DNA from: Mycobacterium mantenii
Lineage (GTDB): Bacteria; Actinomycetota; Actinomycetes; Mycobacteriales; Mycobacteriaceae
Length of the DNA stretch: 64,000 bases
Assembly: GCF_010731775.1 (NCBI RefSeq)
Contig: NZ_AP022590.1
Span: 3,844,001 to 3,908,000, forward strand
Reading direction: 5' to 3'
Shown here: positions 8,674 through 17,297 of the stretch, in pieces
How positions within the stretch are numbered: the first letter of the stretch is position 1
Layout of the letters: every line of letters begins with the position of its first letter
Notes under the pieces: model-generated
What the model was told of the DNA's origin: nothing
Database searches by the model: none
Seen by the model: the letters and a program-made list of their open reading frames with translations, nothing else
Program-made: the position numbers and the translations under genes

Positions 8674-11600
8674 GTGACGACGCAGATGCTCATCAGGCTG
8701 ATCGTGGGCATGGGCATGACTCTGGTCGTGGCCGCACTCGCCGCACGGCGTGTCCTTTGGCTGTTCAAACTGATCACGTCCGGCAAGCCGGCCCCGGGGC
8801 ACACCGACGAACCCGGCAAACGCGTGTGGGCCGAGGTCTCCGAGGTCTTCGGTCAGCGCAAGCTGTTGAAATGGTCCATCCCGGGCCTGGCGCACTTCTT
8901 CACCATGTGGGGATTCTTCATCCTGCTCACGGTCTACATCGAGGCCTATGGGCTGCTGTTCCAGGACAACTTCCACATCCCGATCATCGGGCGCTGGGAC
9001 GCGCTGGGCTTCCTGCAGGACTTCTTCGCCACCGCCGTCTTCCTCGGCATCGCCACTTTCGCCATCATCCGGTGGCGGACCGAGCCGAAGGACTACGGCC
9101 GCTCGTCTCGGTTCTACGGCTCCCACACCGGCGGCGCCTGGCTGGTGCTGTTCATGATCTTCAACGTCGTGTGGACCTACGTCCTGGTCCGCGGGTCCGC
9201 GGTCAACAACCACACCCTGCCCTACGGCAACGGGGCCTTCCTGTCGCAGCTGTTCGGTGCCATCCTGCGTCCGCTGGGCCAGCCCGCCAACGAGATCATC
9301 GAAACGACGGCGCTGCTGCTGCACATCGCGGTGATGCTGGCCTTCCTGATCATCGTGCTGCACTCCAAGCACATGCACATCTTCACGGCGCCGATCAACG
9401 TCATCTTCAAGCGGCTGCCCAACGGGCTCGGCCCGCTGCTGCCGCTGGAACACGACGGCAAGCCGATCGACTTCGAAAACCCACCCGACGACGCCGAATT
9501 CGGTCGCGGCAAGATCGAGGACTTCAGCTGGAAGGCCATGCTCGACTTCGCCACGTGTACCGAGTGTGGGCGCTGCCAGTCGCAGTGCCCGGCGTGGAAC
9601 ACCGGCAAGCCGCTCTCCCCCAAGCTCGTCATCATGGACCTGCGCGACCACTGGATGGCCAAGGCGCCCTACATCCTGGGCGACAAGGAGAGCCCGCTCG
9701 AGAGCACACCGGAAGGCGGGATCGGCGAGGAGCTGTCCGGCGAGAAGCACGCCGAGGCCCACCACGTTCCCGAATCCGGCTTCGGCCGCGTCATGGGATC
9801 CGGCCCCGAGCAGGCCAACCGGCCGCTGGTCGGGACCGAGGAACAGGGCGGCGTCATCGACCCCGACGTGCTGTGGTCCTGCGTGTCCTGCGGCGCCTGC
9901 GTCGAGCAGTGCCCGGTGGACATCGAGCACATCGACCACATCATCGACATGCGCCGCTACCAGGTGATGATGGAGTCGGAGTTTCCGTCGGAGCTGTCCG
10001 TGCTGTTCAAGAACCTGGAAACCAAGGGCAACCCGTGGGGCCAGAACGCCTCCGACCGGACCAGCTGGATCGACGAGGTCGACTTCGACGTGCCGGTCTA
10101 CGGCGAAGACGTCGACAGCTTCGACGGCTACGAATACCTGTTCTGGGTGGGTTGCGCCGGTGCGTACGACGACAAGGCCAAGAAGACCACCAAGGCCGTC
10201 GCCGAGCTGCTGGCCATCGCCGGCGTGAAGTACCTGGTGCTCGGCACCGGCGAGTCCTGCAACGGCGACTCGGCCCGTCGCTCGGGCAACGAGTTCCTGT
10301 TCCAGCAGCTGGCGCAGCAGGCTGTCGAGACCCTCGACGGTCTGTTCGAGGGCGTGGAGACCGTCGACCGCAAGATCGTCGTCACCTGCCCGCACTGCTT
10401 CAACACGCTGGGCCGCGAGTACCGCCAGCTCGGCGCGAATTACTCGGTGTTGCACCACACCCAGCTGCTCAACCGGTTGATCCGGGACAACAAGCTGGTG
10501 CCGGTCACCCCGGTGTCCCAGGACATCACCTATCACGACCCCTGCTACCTGGGTCGGCACAACAAGGTCTATGAGGCGCCGCGCGAGCTGATCGGGGCGG
10601 CGGGGGCGAACCTGACCGAGATGCCGCGCCACGCCGAGCGCAGCTTCTGCTGTGGCGCCGGCGGCGCGCGGATGTGGATGGAAGAGCACATCGGCAAGCG
10701 CATCAACCACGAACGTGTCGACGAGGCGCTGGCCACCGGGGCCGCGACCATCGCCACCGGCTGCCCCTTCTGCCGGGTGATGGTCACCGACGGTGTCAAC
10801 GACCGCCAGGAAGAGGCCGGCCGCAGCGGTGTCGAGGTGCTCGACGTCGCGCAGATCCTGCTGGGGTCCCTCGAGTACGACAAGGCGACGCTGCCGGAGA
10901 AGGGTACGGCCGCCAAGGAGGCCGAGAAGCGGGCGGCTGAGGCGCCCAAGGCCTCGGCAGCCACGGCAACCGCGCCCGCCGAGGCGCCGGCCGAGGAGGC
11001 ACCCGCCGAGGCCGCCGAGGCGGCCCCGAAGTCCGAGGCCGCGGCCACCCCCGTCGCCCCCGCCAAGGGGTTGGGCATCGCCGGCGGCGCCAAGAAGCCC
11101 GGCGCCAAGAAGGCGGCGGCCGAACCCGCCGAAGGCAAAGCCGAGGCGTCCGCACCCGCCGCCCCCGCCAAGGGGCTGGGCATCGCCGGCGGCGCCAAGA
11201 AGCCCGGCGCCAAGAAGGCGGCTGCTCCCGCTCAGGCCGAGGCCAAGACCGAGGCCGCCGCGGAGCCTTCCGAGACCCCCGCCGCCCCCGCCAAGGGATT
11301 GGGCATCGCCGCGGGTGCCAAGCGTCCCGGCGCCAAGAAGGCCGCACCGGCGGCCGAGGCACCCAAGGCCGAGTCGGCGCCGCAGGCCGAACCGGCCGCC
11401 GAGGAAGCCAAGGTCGAGGACAAGGCGGAAGCCAAGGCACCCGCCGCGCCGGTCAAGGGGTTGGGCATCGCCGCGGGCGCCAAGCGGCCCGGCGCCAAGA
11501 AGGCGGCGCCGGCAGCCGAGGCGCCCAAGGCCGAGGCGCCCAAAGACGACGCACCCAAGGCCGAGGCGCAGCCCGCCGAACAGGCGGAGGCCGAATCCGA

Positions 11601-11715
11601 ACCGGCGCCGAAAGCGGAGCCGGCAAAACAGGCCGATGGCGACGGCGCAACGTCGCAGCCACCGGTCAAAGGCCTGGGCATCGCACGTGGAGCGCGTCCT
11701 CCGGGGAAGCGCTGA
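8674..11715 (+). CDS. Membrane-bound iron-sulfur reductase with Ala/Lys repeat tail (Rv0338c type)
   Basis: A 1013-residue homologue of Rv0338c, an essential-type heterodisulfide-reductase-like or electron-transfer protein. The N-terminal 250 residues hold about five membrane helices of the NarI-like type. Two 4Fe-4S ferredoxin motifs follow: CTECGRCQSQCP near 295 and CVSCGACVEQCP near 406. Then come CCG-type cysteine domains, including SCNGDSARR and SFCCGAGGARMW near 656. From about residue 745 the protein becomes an Ala/Pro/Lys/Glu tail with five copies of a KGLGIAxGAKxPGAKKAA-like element. As I recall, the M. tuberculosis protein is about 880 residues, so the tail is expanded here. The GTG at 8674 is chosen from its Shine-Dalgarno and homology. 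The likely role is passing electrons between the quinone pool and a soluble partner. Confidence 0.9.
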   Translation: MTTQMLIRLIVGMGMTLVVAALAARRVLWLFKLITSGKPAPGHTDEPGKRVWAEVSEVFGQRKLLKWSIPGLAHFFTMWGFFILLTVYIEAYGLLFQDNFHIPIIGRWDALGFLQDFFATAVFLGIATFAIIRWRTEPKDYGRSSRFYGSHTGGAWLVLFMIFNVVWTYVLVRGSAVNNHTLPYGNGAFLSQLFGAILRPLGQPANEIIETTALLLHIAVMLAFLIIVLHSKHMHIFTAPINVIFKRLPNGLGPLLPLEHDGKPIDFENPPDDAEFGRGKIEDFSWKAMLDFATCTECGRCQSQCPAWNTGKPLSPKLVIMDLRDHWMAKAPYILGDKESPLESTPEGGIGEELSGEKHAEAHHVPESGFGRVMGSGPEQANRPLVGTEEQGGVIDPDVLWSCVSCGACVEQCPVDIEHIDHIIDMRRYQVMMESEFPSELSVLFKNLETKGNPWGQNASDRTSWIDEVDFDVPVYGEDVDSFDGYEYLFWVGCAGAYDDKAKKTTKAVAELLAIAGVKYLVLGTGESCNGDSARRSGNEFLFQQLAQQAVETLDGLFEGVETVDRKIVVTCPHCFNTLGREYRQLGANYSVLHHTQLLNRLIRDNKLVPVTPVSQDITYHDPCYLGRHNKVYEAPRELIGAAGANLTEMPRHAERSFCCGAGGARMWMEEHIGKRINHERVDEALATGAATIATGCPFCRVMVTDGVNDRQEEAGRSGVEVLDVAQILLGSLEYDKATLPEKGTAAKEAEKRAAEAPKASAATATAPAEAPAEEAPAEAAEAAPKSEAAATPVAPAKGLGIAGGAKKPGAKKAAAEPAEGKAEASAPAAPAKGLGIAGGAKKPGAKKAAAPAQAEAKTEAAAEPSETPAAPAKGLGIAAGAKRPGAKKAAPAAEAPKAESAPQAEPAAEEAKVEDKAEAKAPAAPVKGLGIAAGAKRPGAKKAAPAAEAPKAEAPKDDAPKAEAQPAEQAEAESEPAPKAEPAKQADGDGATSQPPVKGLGIARGARPPGKR
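11064..11712 (+). repeat. Five degenerate repeats in the Fe-S reductase tail
   Basis: Units of the type KGLGIAGGAKKPGAKKAA begin near 11064, 11168, 11291, 11454 and 11666. Spacers of widening length (about 104, 123, 163 and 212 bases from start to start) are rich in Ala, Pro, Glu and Lys. The last copy is shortened to KGLGIARGARPPGKR and ends the protein. The first two copies are nearly identical at DNA level; later ones carry Arg for Lys and Ala for Gly. Confidence 0.85.
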
Positions 11716-11747
11716 CCTGCGTCTTTGACGCGTGCCAGCAAATTTCA

Positions 11748-13040
11748 GTGGACAGAGATGGCACCATTAGTGGTGTGACCACCCATCACCTGCCTCTGCA
11801 CCCGTCGGCTCATCACCGGCCGCAGCGGACTTTCGCGCAGTCGTCCAAGCTTCAGGGCGTTCTGTACGAGATCCGCGGGCCGGTGCACCAGCACGCCGCG
11901 CGGCTGGAGGCCGAGGGGCACCGCATCCTGAAGCTCAACATCGGCAACCCGGCGCCGTTCGGTTTTGAGGCGCCCGACGTGATCATGCGCGACATGATCC
12001 AGGCGCTGCCGTACGCCCAGGGCTATTCGGACTCGCAGGGCATCCTGCCCGCGCGCCGGGCGGTGGTCACCCGCTACGAGCTGGTCGAGGGGTTCCCCCG
12101 GTTCGACGTCGACGACGTGTACCTGGGTAACGGCTGCTCCGAACTGATCACGATGACGCTGCAGGCCCTGCTCGACAATGGCGACGAGGTGTTGATCCCG
12201 TCGCCGGACTACCCGCTGTGGACGGCGTCGACGTCCCTGGCCGGCGGCACGCCCGTGCACTACCTGTGCGACGAGACGCAGGCCTGGCAGCCCGACATCG
12301 CCGACCTGGAATCCAAGATCAGCGAGCGCACCAAGGCGCTGGTCATCATCAACCCCAACAACCCGACCGGCGCGGTCTACAGCCGCGAGGTGCTCACCCA
12401 GATGGTGGAGCTGGCGCGCAAGCACGAACTGCTGCTGCTCGCCGACGAGATCTACGACAAGATCCTCTACGACGACGCCAAGCACATCAACGTGGCCACG
12501 CTGGCCCACGACATGCTGTGCCTGACGTTCAACGGCCTGTCCAAGGCCTACCGGGTCGCCGGCTACCGCGCGGGTTGGCTGGCGATCACCGGCCCCAAGG
12601 ACCACGCGGAGAGCTTCATCGAGGGCATCAACCTGCTGGCCAACATGCGGCTGTGCCCGAACGTTCCCGCCCAGCACGGGATACAGGTGGCCCTCGGTGG
12701 CCACCAGAGCATCGAGGACCTGGTGCTGCCCGGCGGACGGCTGCTCGAGCAGCGAGACGTCGCGTTTGAGAAACTCAACGAGATTCCCGGGGTTTCCTGC
12801 GTCAAGCCCGAGGGCGCGCTGTACGCCTTCCCCCGGCTCGACCCCGAGGTTTATGACATCGCCGACGACGAACAGCTCGTCCTCGACCTGCTGCTGCAGG
12901 AGAAGATTCTGGTCACCCAGGGCACCGGATTCAATTGGCCGGCACCGGATCACCTGCGCATCGTGACGCTGCCGTGGGCCCGCGACCTGTCCGCCGCGAT
13001 CGAGCGGCTGGGCAACTTCCTGGTCAGCTATCGGCCGTAG
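11748..13040 (+). CDS. aspC: Aminotransferase AspC (Rv0337c type)
   Basis: A 430-residue fold-type I, class I/II aminotransferase using pyridoxal phosphate. The PLP lysine is K266 in FNGLSKAYRVAGYRAGW. Other class hallmarks are NPNNPTGAVYS near 202-212, DEIYDKILYDD near 235-245, and the early glycine block KLNIGNPAPFGF. Length matches Rv0337c (429 residues as I recall). The GTG at 11748 gives the full length; a GTG at 11775 is a shorter option. It is annotated as aspartate aminotransferase, although this AlaA/AspC subgroup may prefer alanine or glutamate. It follows the Fe-S reductase by 32 bp, the same neighbour as in M. tuberculosis, so co-transcription is likely. Confidence 0.92.
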   Translation: MDRDGTISGVTTHHLPLHPSAHHRPQRTFAQSSKLQGVLYEIRGPVHQHAARLEAEGHRILKLNIGNPAPFGFEAPDVIMRDMIQALPYAQGYSDSQGILPARRAVVTRYELVEGFPRFDVDDVYLGNGCSELITMTLQALLDNGDEVLIPSPDYPLWTASTSLAGGTPVHYLCDETQAWQPDIADLESKISERTKALVIINPNNPTGAVYSREVLTQMVELARKHELLLLADEIYDKILYDDAKHINVATLAHDMLCLTFNGLSKAYRVAGYRAGWLAITGPKDHAESFIEGINLLANMRLCPNVPAQHGIQVALGGHQSIEDLVLPGGRLLEQRDVAFEKLNEIPGVSCVKPEGALYAFPRLDPEVYDIADDEQLVLDLLLQEKILVTQGTGFNWPAPDHLRIVTLPWARDLSAAIERLGNFLVSYRP

Positions 13041-13072
13041 GCACCCGCGCGACCGCCTCTACGGTAGAGCGG

Positions 13073-14347
13073 GTGACGCACACCCACTCGCACTCGCACT
13101 CGCACAGCCTGTCCGGCCCGGCCCCGATTGACTCGCTGCCGGCCAGGATCGTCGTCGGGTTGCTGGTCGCGATCGGCGTGGCGGTGGCCATCGGCGCGAT
13201 TGTGCTCTGGCCCAGCCGGCAGCACGTCGACATCCCGATGCCGCTGCAGAACGCGGCCGGCGGCGCGGTGAGCACGCAGGCCGGGCACGTGCTGTCCAGT
13301 GGGATGGGCGACTGCGGCAGCCCGTCGGTCAGTCAGGTCCTCACCGGCACGCCGCAGCAGGCCCCGCCCGGCGCGGGGCGGTGCGTTTTGACGCAGGTCT
13401 CGATCGATTCCGGGCCCAACGCCGGTGCCCAGACACTGCTGGAGTCCTCACCCGGACCCGGCCAACCGAAATTCGCGGTGGGCGACCACATTCGGCTGGT
13501 CCGGCAAGTCGACGAGCAGGGCGCCACCAGCTATGCGTTCTACGACTTCGAGCGCGGCTGGGCGCTGGTCGGTTTGGCGATCGCGTTCGCGGTGGTGATC
13601 GTGGCGGTGGCGCGGTGGCGCGGGCTGCTCGCGCTGGTGGGCATCGTGGTCGCGTTCGCGGTGCTGGTGACGTTCCTGCTGCCGGCGCTGCGCGACGGCG
13701 CGCCCGCGGTCCCGGTGGCGCTGGTGGCGTCGGCGGCCATCCTGTACGCGGTCATCTATCTCGCCCACGGGGTCAGCCTGCGGACCAGCGCCGCACTGCT
13801 GGGCACCCTGTCAGCGTTGCTGCTGGCGGCCGGATTGTCTTGGGCAGCAATACAACTGGCGCAGCTGACCGGGCTGTCGGACGAGCAGAACAGCACCGTC
13901 AGCGCGTATCTGGGCAATGTGTCGATCGGCGGCCTCCTGCTCGCCGGCTTCATCATCGGGTCGCTGGGTGTGCTCAATGACGTGACGGTGACCCAGGCGT
14001 CAACGGTGTTCGAGCTCGCCCACCTCGGCGGCACCCGGCGGGCGATCTTCGTGGGCGCGATCCGGGTGGGCCGCGATCACATCGCCAGCACGGTCTACAC
14101 GCTGGTGCTGGCCTACGCGGGTAGTTCGCTGCCGTTGCTGTTGCTGTTCAGCGTCGCCAACCGCTCGTTGACCGACGTGTTGACCAGCGAGAGCGTGGCC
14201 ATCGAGATCGCCCGCTCGGCGGTGGGGGGCATGGCGTTGGCGCTGTCGGTGCCGCTGACCACGGCGATCGCCGCGGTGCTGGCCAAGCCTACTGAAAGCG
14301 GTTCCGCTCCAACAGGTCCAGCAGATAGCCGCCGTAGCCGGACTTGA
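13073..14347 (+). CDS. YibE/F-like membrane protein with His-rich N-terminus
   Basis: A 424-residue membrane protein of the YibE/F family. The GTG at 13073 gives an opening of alternating His and Ser/Thr ([11 protein letters not shown]), which could bind a metal ion. Helix 1 lies at about 25-46. An extracytoplasmic domain of about 120 residues contains two cysteines (GDCGSP and GRCVLT). Seven or so further helices follow, including the conserved [25 protein letters not shown] segment. Starts upstream would run through aspC. The 3' end overlaps the convergent rmlA by 59 bases. The transported substrate is unknown for this family. Confidence 0.8.
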   Translation: MTHTHSHSHSHSLSGPAPIDSLPARIVVGLLVAIGVAVAIGAIVLWPSRQHVDIPMPLQNAAGGAVSTQAGHVLSSGMGDCGSPSVSQVLTGTPQQAPPGAGRCVLTQVSIDSGPNAGAQTLLESSPGPGQPKFAVGDHIRLVRQVDEQGATSYAFYDFERGWALVGLAIAFAVVIVAVARWRGLLALVGIVVAFAVLVTFLLPALRDGAPAVPVALVASAAILYAVIYLAHGVSLRTSAALLGTLSALLLAAGLSWAAIQLAQLTGLSDEQNSTVSAYLGNVSIGGLLLAGFIIGSLGVLNDVTVTQASTVFELAHLGGTRRAIFVGAIRVGRDHIASTVYTLVLAYAGSSLPLLLLFSVANRSLTDVLTSESVAIEIARSAVGGMALALSVPLTTAIAAVLAKPTESGSAPTGPADSRRSRT

Positions 14348-15164
14348 GCAGGGCCTGCGCCCGCTCGGCCAGCTCCTCGTCGGTGATCCAGCCCTGCTGC
14401 CACGCGACCTCCTCGGGTACGCTGACCTTCAGGCCTTGGCGTCGCTCCAGGGTACGCACGAAATCGCTTGCGTCCAGCAGCGAGTCGAACGTGCCGGTGT
14501 CCAGCCAGGCCGTTCCGCGGGCCATCACCTCGACCGACAGCTGGCCGCGGTTCAGATAGATCTGGTTGACCTCGGTGATCTCGTACTCACCGCGCGCGGA
14601 CTTCTTGAGGCCCTTCGCGATTTCGATCACGTCGTTGTCGTAGAAGTACAGGCCCGGCACGGCGTAATTGGATTTCGGCGTCTTGGGCTTTTCCTCCAGC
14701 GACAGCGCCCTGCCGTCGTCGCTGAATTCGACGACGCCGTACGCCGACGGGTTGGCCACCCAGTACGCGAAAACCGCTCCCCCGCTGATGGATTGGAAGC
14801 GACTCAAGCTGGTACCCAGGCCCGGACCGTAGAAGATGTTGTCTCCCAACACCAAAGCCACCGAATCGGTGCCGATGTGGTCGGCGCCCAAGACGAACGC
14901 CTGGGCCAGACCGTCGGGCCTCTCCTGCGTCACGTAGGTGATGTTGACGCCGAACTGCGAGCCGTCGGCCAGCAGCCGTTGGAAACCGGGCGCGTCATGG
15001 GGGGTGGTGATCACCAGGATGTCGCGGATTCCGGCCATCATCAGGGTGGAGAGCGGGTAATACACCATCGGTTTGTCGTAGACGGGCAGCAACTGCTTAC
15101 TGATACCCGTGGTGATCGGATGCAGGCGGGTCCCCGACCCGCCGGCCAAGATGATTCCGCGCAT
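14289..15164 (-). CDS. rmlA: Glucose-1-phosphate thymidylyltransferase RmlA
   Basis: A 291-residue enzyme that condenses glucose-1-phosphate with dTTP to make dTDP-glucose. This is the first step toward dTDP-rhamnose for the arabinogalactan linker and glycolipids. The nucleotidyltransferase signature [11 protein letters not shown] is at residues 8-18. [47 protein letters not shown] and [16 protein letters not shown] are all present in the expected order. Length equals the family norm. The ATG at 15164 is unambiguous. Position beside aspC and the Rv0332/Rv0333-like genes matches M. tuberculosis. It should be essential. Confidence 0.97.
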   Translation of the reverse strand: MRGIILAGGSGTRLHPITTGISKQLLPVYDKPMVYYPLSTLMMAGIRDILVITTPHDAPGFQRLLADGSQFGVNITYVTQERPDGLAQAFVLGADHIGTDSVALVLGDNIFYGPGLGTSLSRFQSISGGAVFAYWVANPSAYGVVEFSDDGRALSLEEKPKTPKSNYAVPGLYFYDNDVIEIAKGLKKSARGEYEITEVNQIYLNRGQLSVEVMARGTAWLDTGTFDSLLDASDFVRTLERRQGLKVSVPEEVAWQQGWITDEELAERAQALLKSGYGGYLLDLLERNRFQ

Positions 15165-15190
15165 GGATGGCTCCTAATGCCTCAATGGGC

Positions 15191-15562
15191 CTATTCGACG
15201 GCGTCGGACTCGGTGAGCTCGGTGGCCGCCAGCGCCGACGCCAGGCTGTCGTGCCGGAACACCGAGGTGACATGGTCGCGGACGACGCGAAATGCCAAGG
15301 CGTTGGTGCCCGCCCCCGGGCCGTCGGGGCCGCCGGGTTTCTGCTCGGCGACGACTATGCCGTCGTGCACGTACATCTGGCCGAGCTGGGTGGTCGCCCG
15401 CTGCGAGGTGGCCCAGTTGCGCAGCGCCTGATGGCCCTGCGCCGCGCCGTGTGCGTCGCCAATTTCGATGTCGTCGCTGGACAAGGCGACCAAGGTGTCG
15501 ATGTCGGCGGTGTTGAGGGCGTCGTGCCATGCCAGAACGGTGGCGATCTCCGATGTGGTCAT
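15191..15562 (-). CDS. SnoaL-like/NTF2-fold protein
   Basis: A 123-residue protein read from the ATG at 15562. It has the short helix-plus-curved-sheet pattern of the SnoaL-like (NTF2) fold: DALNTADIDTLVALSSDDIEIG at the front, then a GHQALRNW block, and beta strands with VRDHVTSVFRHD at the end. It corresponds by position to Rv0333. It lies 26 bp upstream of rmlA and 28 bp downstream of the next gene, all on the minus strand, so the three may be co-transcribed. No catalytic residues can be named and the ligand is unknown. Confidence 0.75.
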   Translation of the reverse strand: MTTSEIATVLAWHDALNTADIDTLVALSSDDIEIGDAHGAAQGHQALRNWATSQRATTQLGQMYVHDGIVVAEQKPGGPDGPGAGTNALAFRVVRDHVTSVFRHDSLASALAATELTESDAVE

Positions 15563-15590
15563 GGTGTGCAAAGTACCGTGCGGCCCGCGG

Positions 15591-16367
15591 CTAGAGAGGC
15601 GTACGGTCCAACCAGCGCTCCCACACCCCGTCGTCGCCGAACAGCTGCACACCCGTATCGGCCAGCGCTCGTCGTCGCAATATCGCCAGCAGCAGCTCGG
15701 TCGCGCCGCCTCGCAGCGCGGCGCTGCCCTTGCCGTGCTCGTGCGACCAGGCGATCCGGCCCTGCTCGACGGCGATCGTCCACTCGCCGGCTTCCCCCAG
15801 GCCGGGATCGGTGGCGTGCAGGTGCAGGGTGTCACCCTCCTCGAGCGGAAGCGGTGCCCCCTCGCCGCCGGCCTGGATCGCGACCCTCTCCAGCCATTCG
15901 GTGATGCCGTCGGCGGCCACGTCGGGCGCCAAAGTGAACTCGCTGCCCAGCGCGATCGCCGCGTCCGCGCGATGCACCGCGACCTCGTGCAACCGGCGCC
16001 GGACCCACCAGTTCGCCGGGCGCGATCCGAGGAACGTCCAGACCGGTGTCTGGACTCCGGTCAGCTCGACGGCGTCGATCAACCGCTGAGCGCCGCCGCG
16101 CAGCCAGGAGATCGCGCCGGCGGGATCGGGCGGCGGCTTGCCGCCCTCGACCGTGCGGGGATCGAGGTAGCTGTCAAGTTTTTCCCGTACGATCTGCGCC
16201 GCCCAGCGGTCGCCGCGACCGACGTGCCGGAACAGTTGCCGCAGTGTCCAGTCCGGGCAGGTCGGCACCGGCGTGGACTCGTCTGCATCGCGAAAAAGCT
16301 CCGCGAAGGCCCGGTTCTCGTCGAGGAATGCTCCGGCGTAGTCCACGCCGGTCAGGCTACTCGCCAT
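15591..16367 (-). CDS. Mycothiol-dependent maleylpyruvate isomerase family protein (Rv0332 type)
   Basis: A 258-residue protein with an N-terminal DinB-like/MDMPI helical bundle. TPVPTCPDWTLRQLFRHVGRG lies near residues 34-54 with a conserved His, and RRRLHEVAVHRADAA lies near 142-156 with the metal-ligand histidines. A C-terminal domain of about 90 residues ends in a beta-rich region. Members of this superfamily use mycothiol and a divalent metal, but the substrate of this branch is unknown. The ATG at 16367 is preferred; an upstream extension to 16448 adds poorly conserved sequence. It lies divergent to the coiled-coil gene at 16469. Confidence 0.75.
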   Translation of the reverse strand: MASSLTGVDYAGAFLDENRAFAELFRDADESTPVPTCPDWTLRQLFRHVGRGDRWAAQIVREKLDSYLDPRTVEGGKPPPDPAGAISWLRGGAQRLIDAVELTGVQTPVWTFLGSRPANWWVRRRLHEVAVHRADAAIALGSEFTLAPDVAADGITEWLERVAIQAGGEGAPLPLEEGDTLHLHATDPGLGEAGEWTIAVEQGRIAWSHEHGKGSAALRGGATELLLAILRRRALADTGVQLFGDDGVWERWLDRTPL

Positions 16368-16468
16368 TCCCACGACCCAAGGACTGGCCAGAAAGAGAAT
16401 TTGGTCCCTATCGACGCACCGGGTGATGTGCTGCGATCGCATCATCACAGACCCCCTCGGAGCCGACC

Positions 16469-16924
16469 ATGGTTATGCCCTTTCTCCGCACCAGTCGGGA
16501 GCGCGACAACGTGGTGCTCGAGCGCGAACGAATCGCCGAGGAGCGGGAAGGCATCGCGAACGAGCACGAACACCTCGCGCAAGAGCGTGAACTGGTGGTG
16601 GCCCGGCGTGAGCAGCTGACCGAGGGCGTGAAGCGCTGGGTGCGCTACCTCGCGTCACGCGCCATTCTCGCCAATCACCGCGAAACGCTGGCCGACGAGC
16701 ACGAACGATTCGCGGACGAACGCGAAGGCGAGGCCAACGAACGCGAATTGGAAAGCGGTCCGGATCATCCCGGAGGTCACATCCGGAACGATAAGCGGCG
16801 GGCGGCCGAAAGGGGAGAACGACACCGTGAGGCGGCGCTTCGTGAGCAGGCCAAGGTTGAACGAGAGCAGGCCGCCAGCGAACGCCGATTCGCAAGGCAA
16901 CGGGCCGAATACGAAGGTGAATAG
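16469..16924 (+). CDS. Heptad-repeat coiled-coil protein
   Basis: A 151-residue, very highly charged protein that I cannot place in a known family. It contains near-perfect seven-residue repeats of the pattern E-x-[IL]-A-x-E-[RH]: ERIAEER, EGIANEH and EHLAQER in the first half, then ETLADEH, ERFADER and EGEANER after a short aromatic break (VKRWVRYLASRAIL). The C-terminal 45 residues are Arg/Glu/Gln-rich. A continuous helical rod or coiled coil is expected. No signal peptide is present. It forms a pair with the similarly built gene 28 bp downstream. Neither lies in this position in M. tuberculosis, as I recall the map. Confidence 0.6.
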   Translation: MVMPFLRTSRERDNVVLERERIAEEREGIANEHEHLAQERELVVARREQLTEGVKRWVRYLASRAILANHRETLADEHERFADEREGEANERELESGPDHPGGHIRNDKRRAAERGERHREAALREQAKVEREQAASERRFARQRAEYEGE

Positions 16925-16952
16925 GTGACACAACCGAACGAAGGAAGGCGTC

Positions 16953-17297
16953 GTGACGGCTGAACCATCCCCACGAACGATATGGACAGCGTTGTCCAGC
17001 GCCGATGAACTCGCCGAGGCCGAGCTCGCCGAAGCGGCTATCCGCGCCCGTCAAAAAGCCGAGGTCGCGCTCGAAGCAGCGCAGGCGGCCCAGCGCTCTG
17101 CAGCCCAGAGCGTGGAGCAATCCGCGGCCAGTCACGATCGAACCGCGGACTCATACGAAGAAGCAGCCGAACGCGACAAGCGTCGCAGCGACGAATACCG
17201 CGAACACGCGGCCGTGCATCGCCAATACGCGCAAGACGACCGCGACATGGCTAAGCAGCTGCGGCGAATGGCGAACAGCGACTCGACCAAAAACTAG
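16953..17297 (+). CDS. Small Ala/Glu-rich helical protein, partner of the coiled-coil gene
   Basis: A 114-residue protein starting at a GTG with GAAGGAAGG just upstream. It is almost entirely helical: residues 16-60 are Ala/Glu-rich (ADELAEAELAEAAIRARQ) and residues 60-105 are richer in Asp, Arg, His and Tyr. The pattern of spaced Glu/Arg and small residues again suggests a coiled coil. No known domain was recognised. It follows the preceding gene by 28 bp and overlaps the convergent udgA by 4 bases. Function unknown; a structural or stress-related role would be guesswork. Confidence 0.6.
   Translation: MTAEPSPRTIWTALSSADELAEAELAEAAIRARQKAEVALEAAQAAQRSAAQSVEQSAASHDRTADSYEEAAERDKRRSDEYREHAAVHRQYAQDDRDMAKQLRRMANSDSTKN

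Noticed and set aside
8620..10710. Long minus-strand open frame of 696 codons opposite the Fe-S reductase
   Set aside because: It is antisense to a gene with clear ferredoxin and CCG motifs. Its composition is that of a high-GC shadow frame and it has no recognisable domain.
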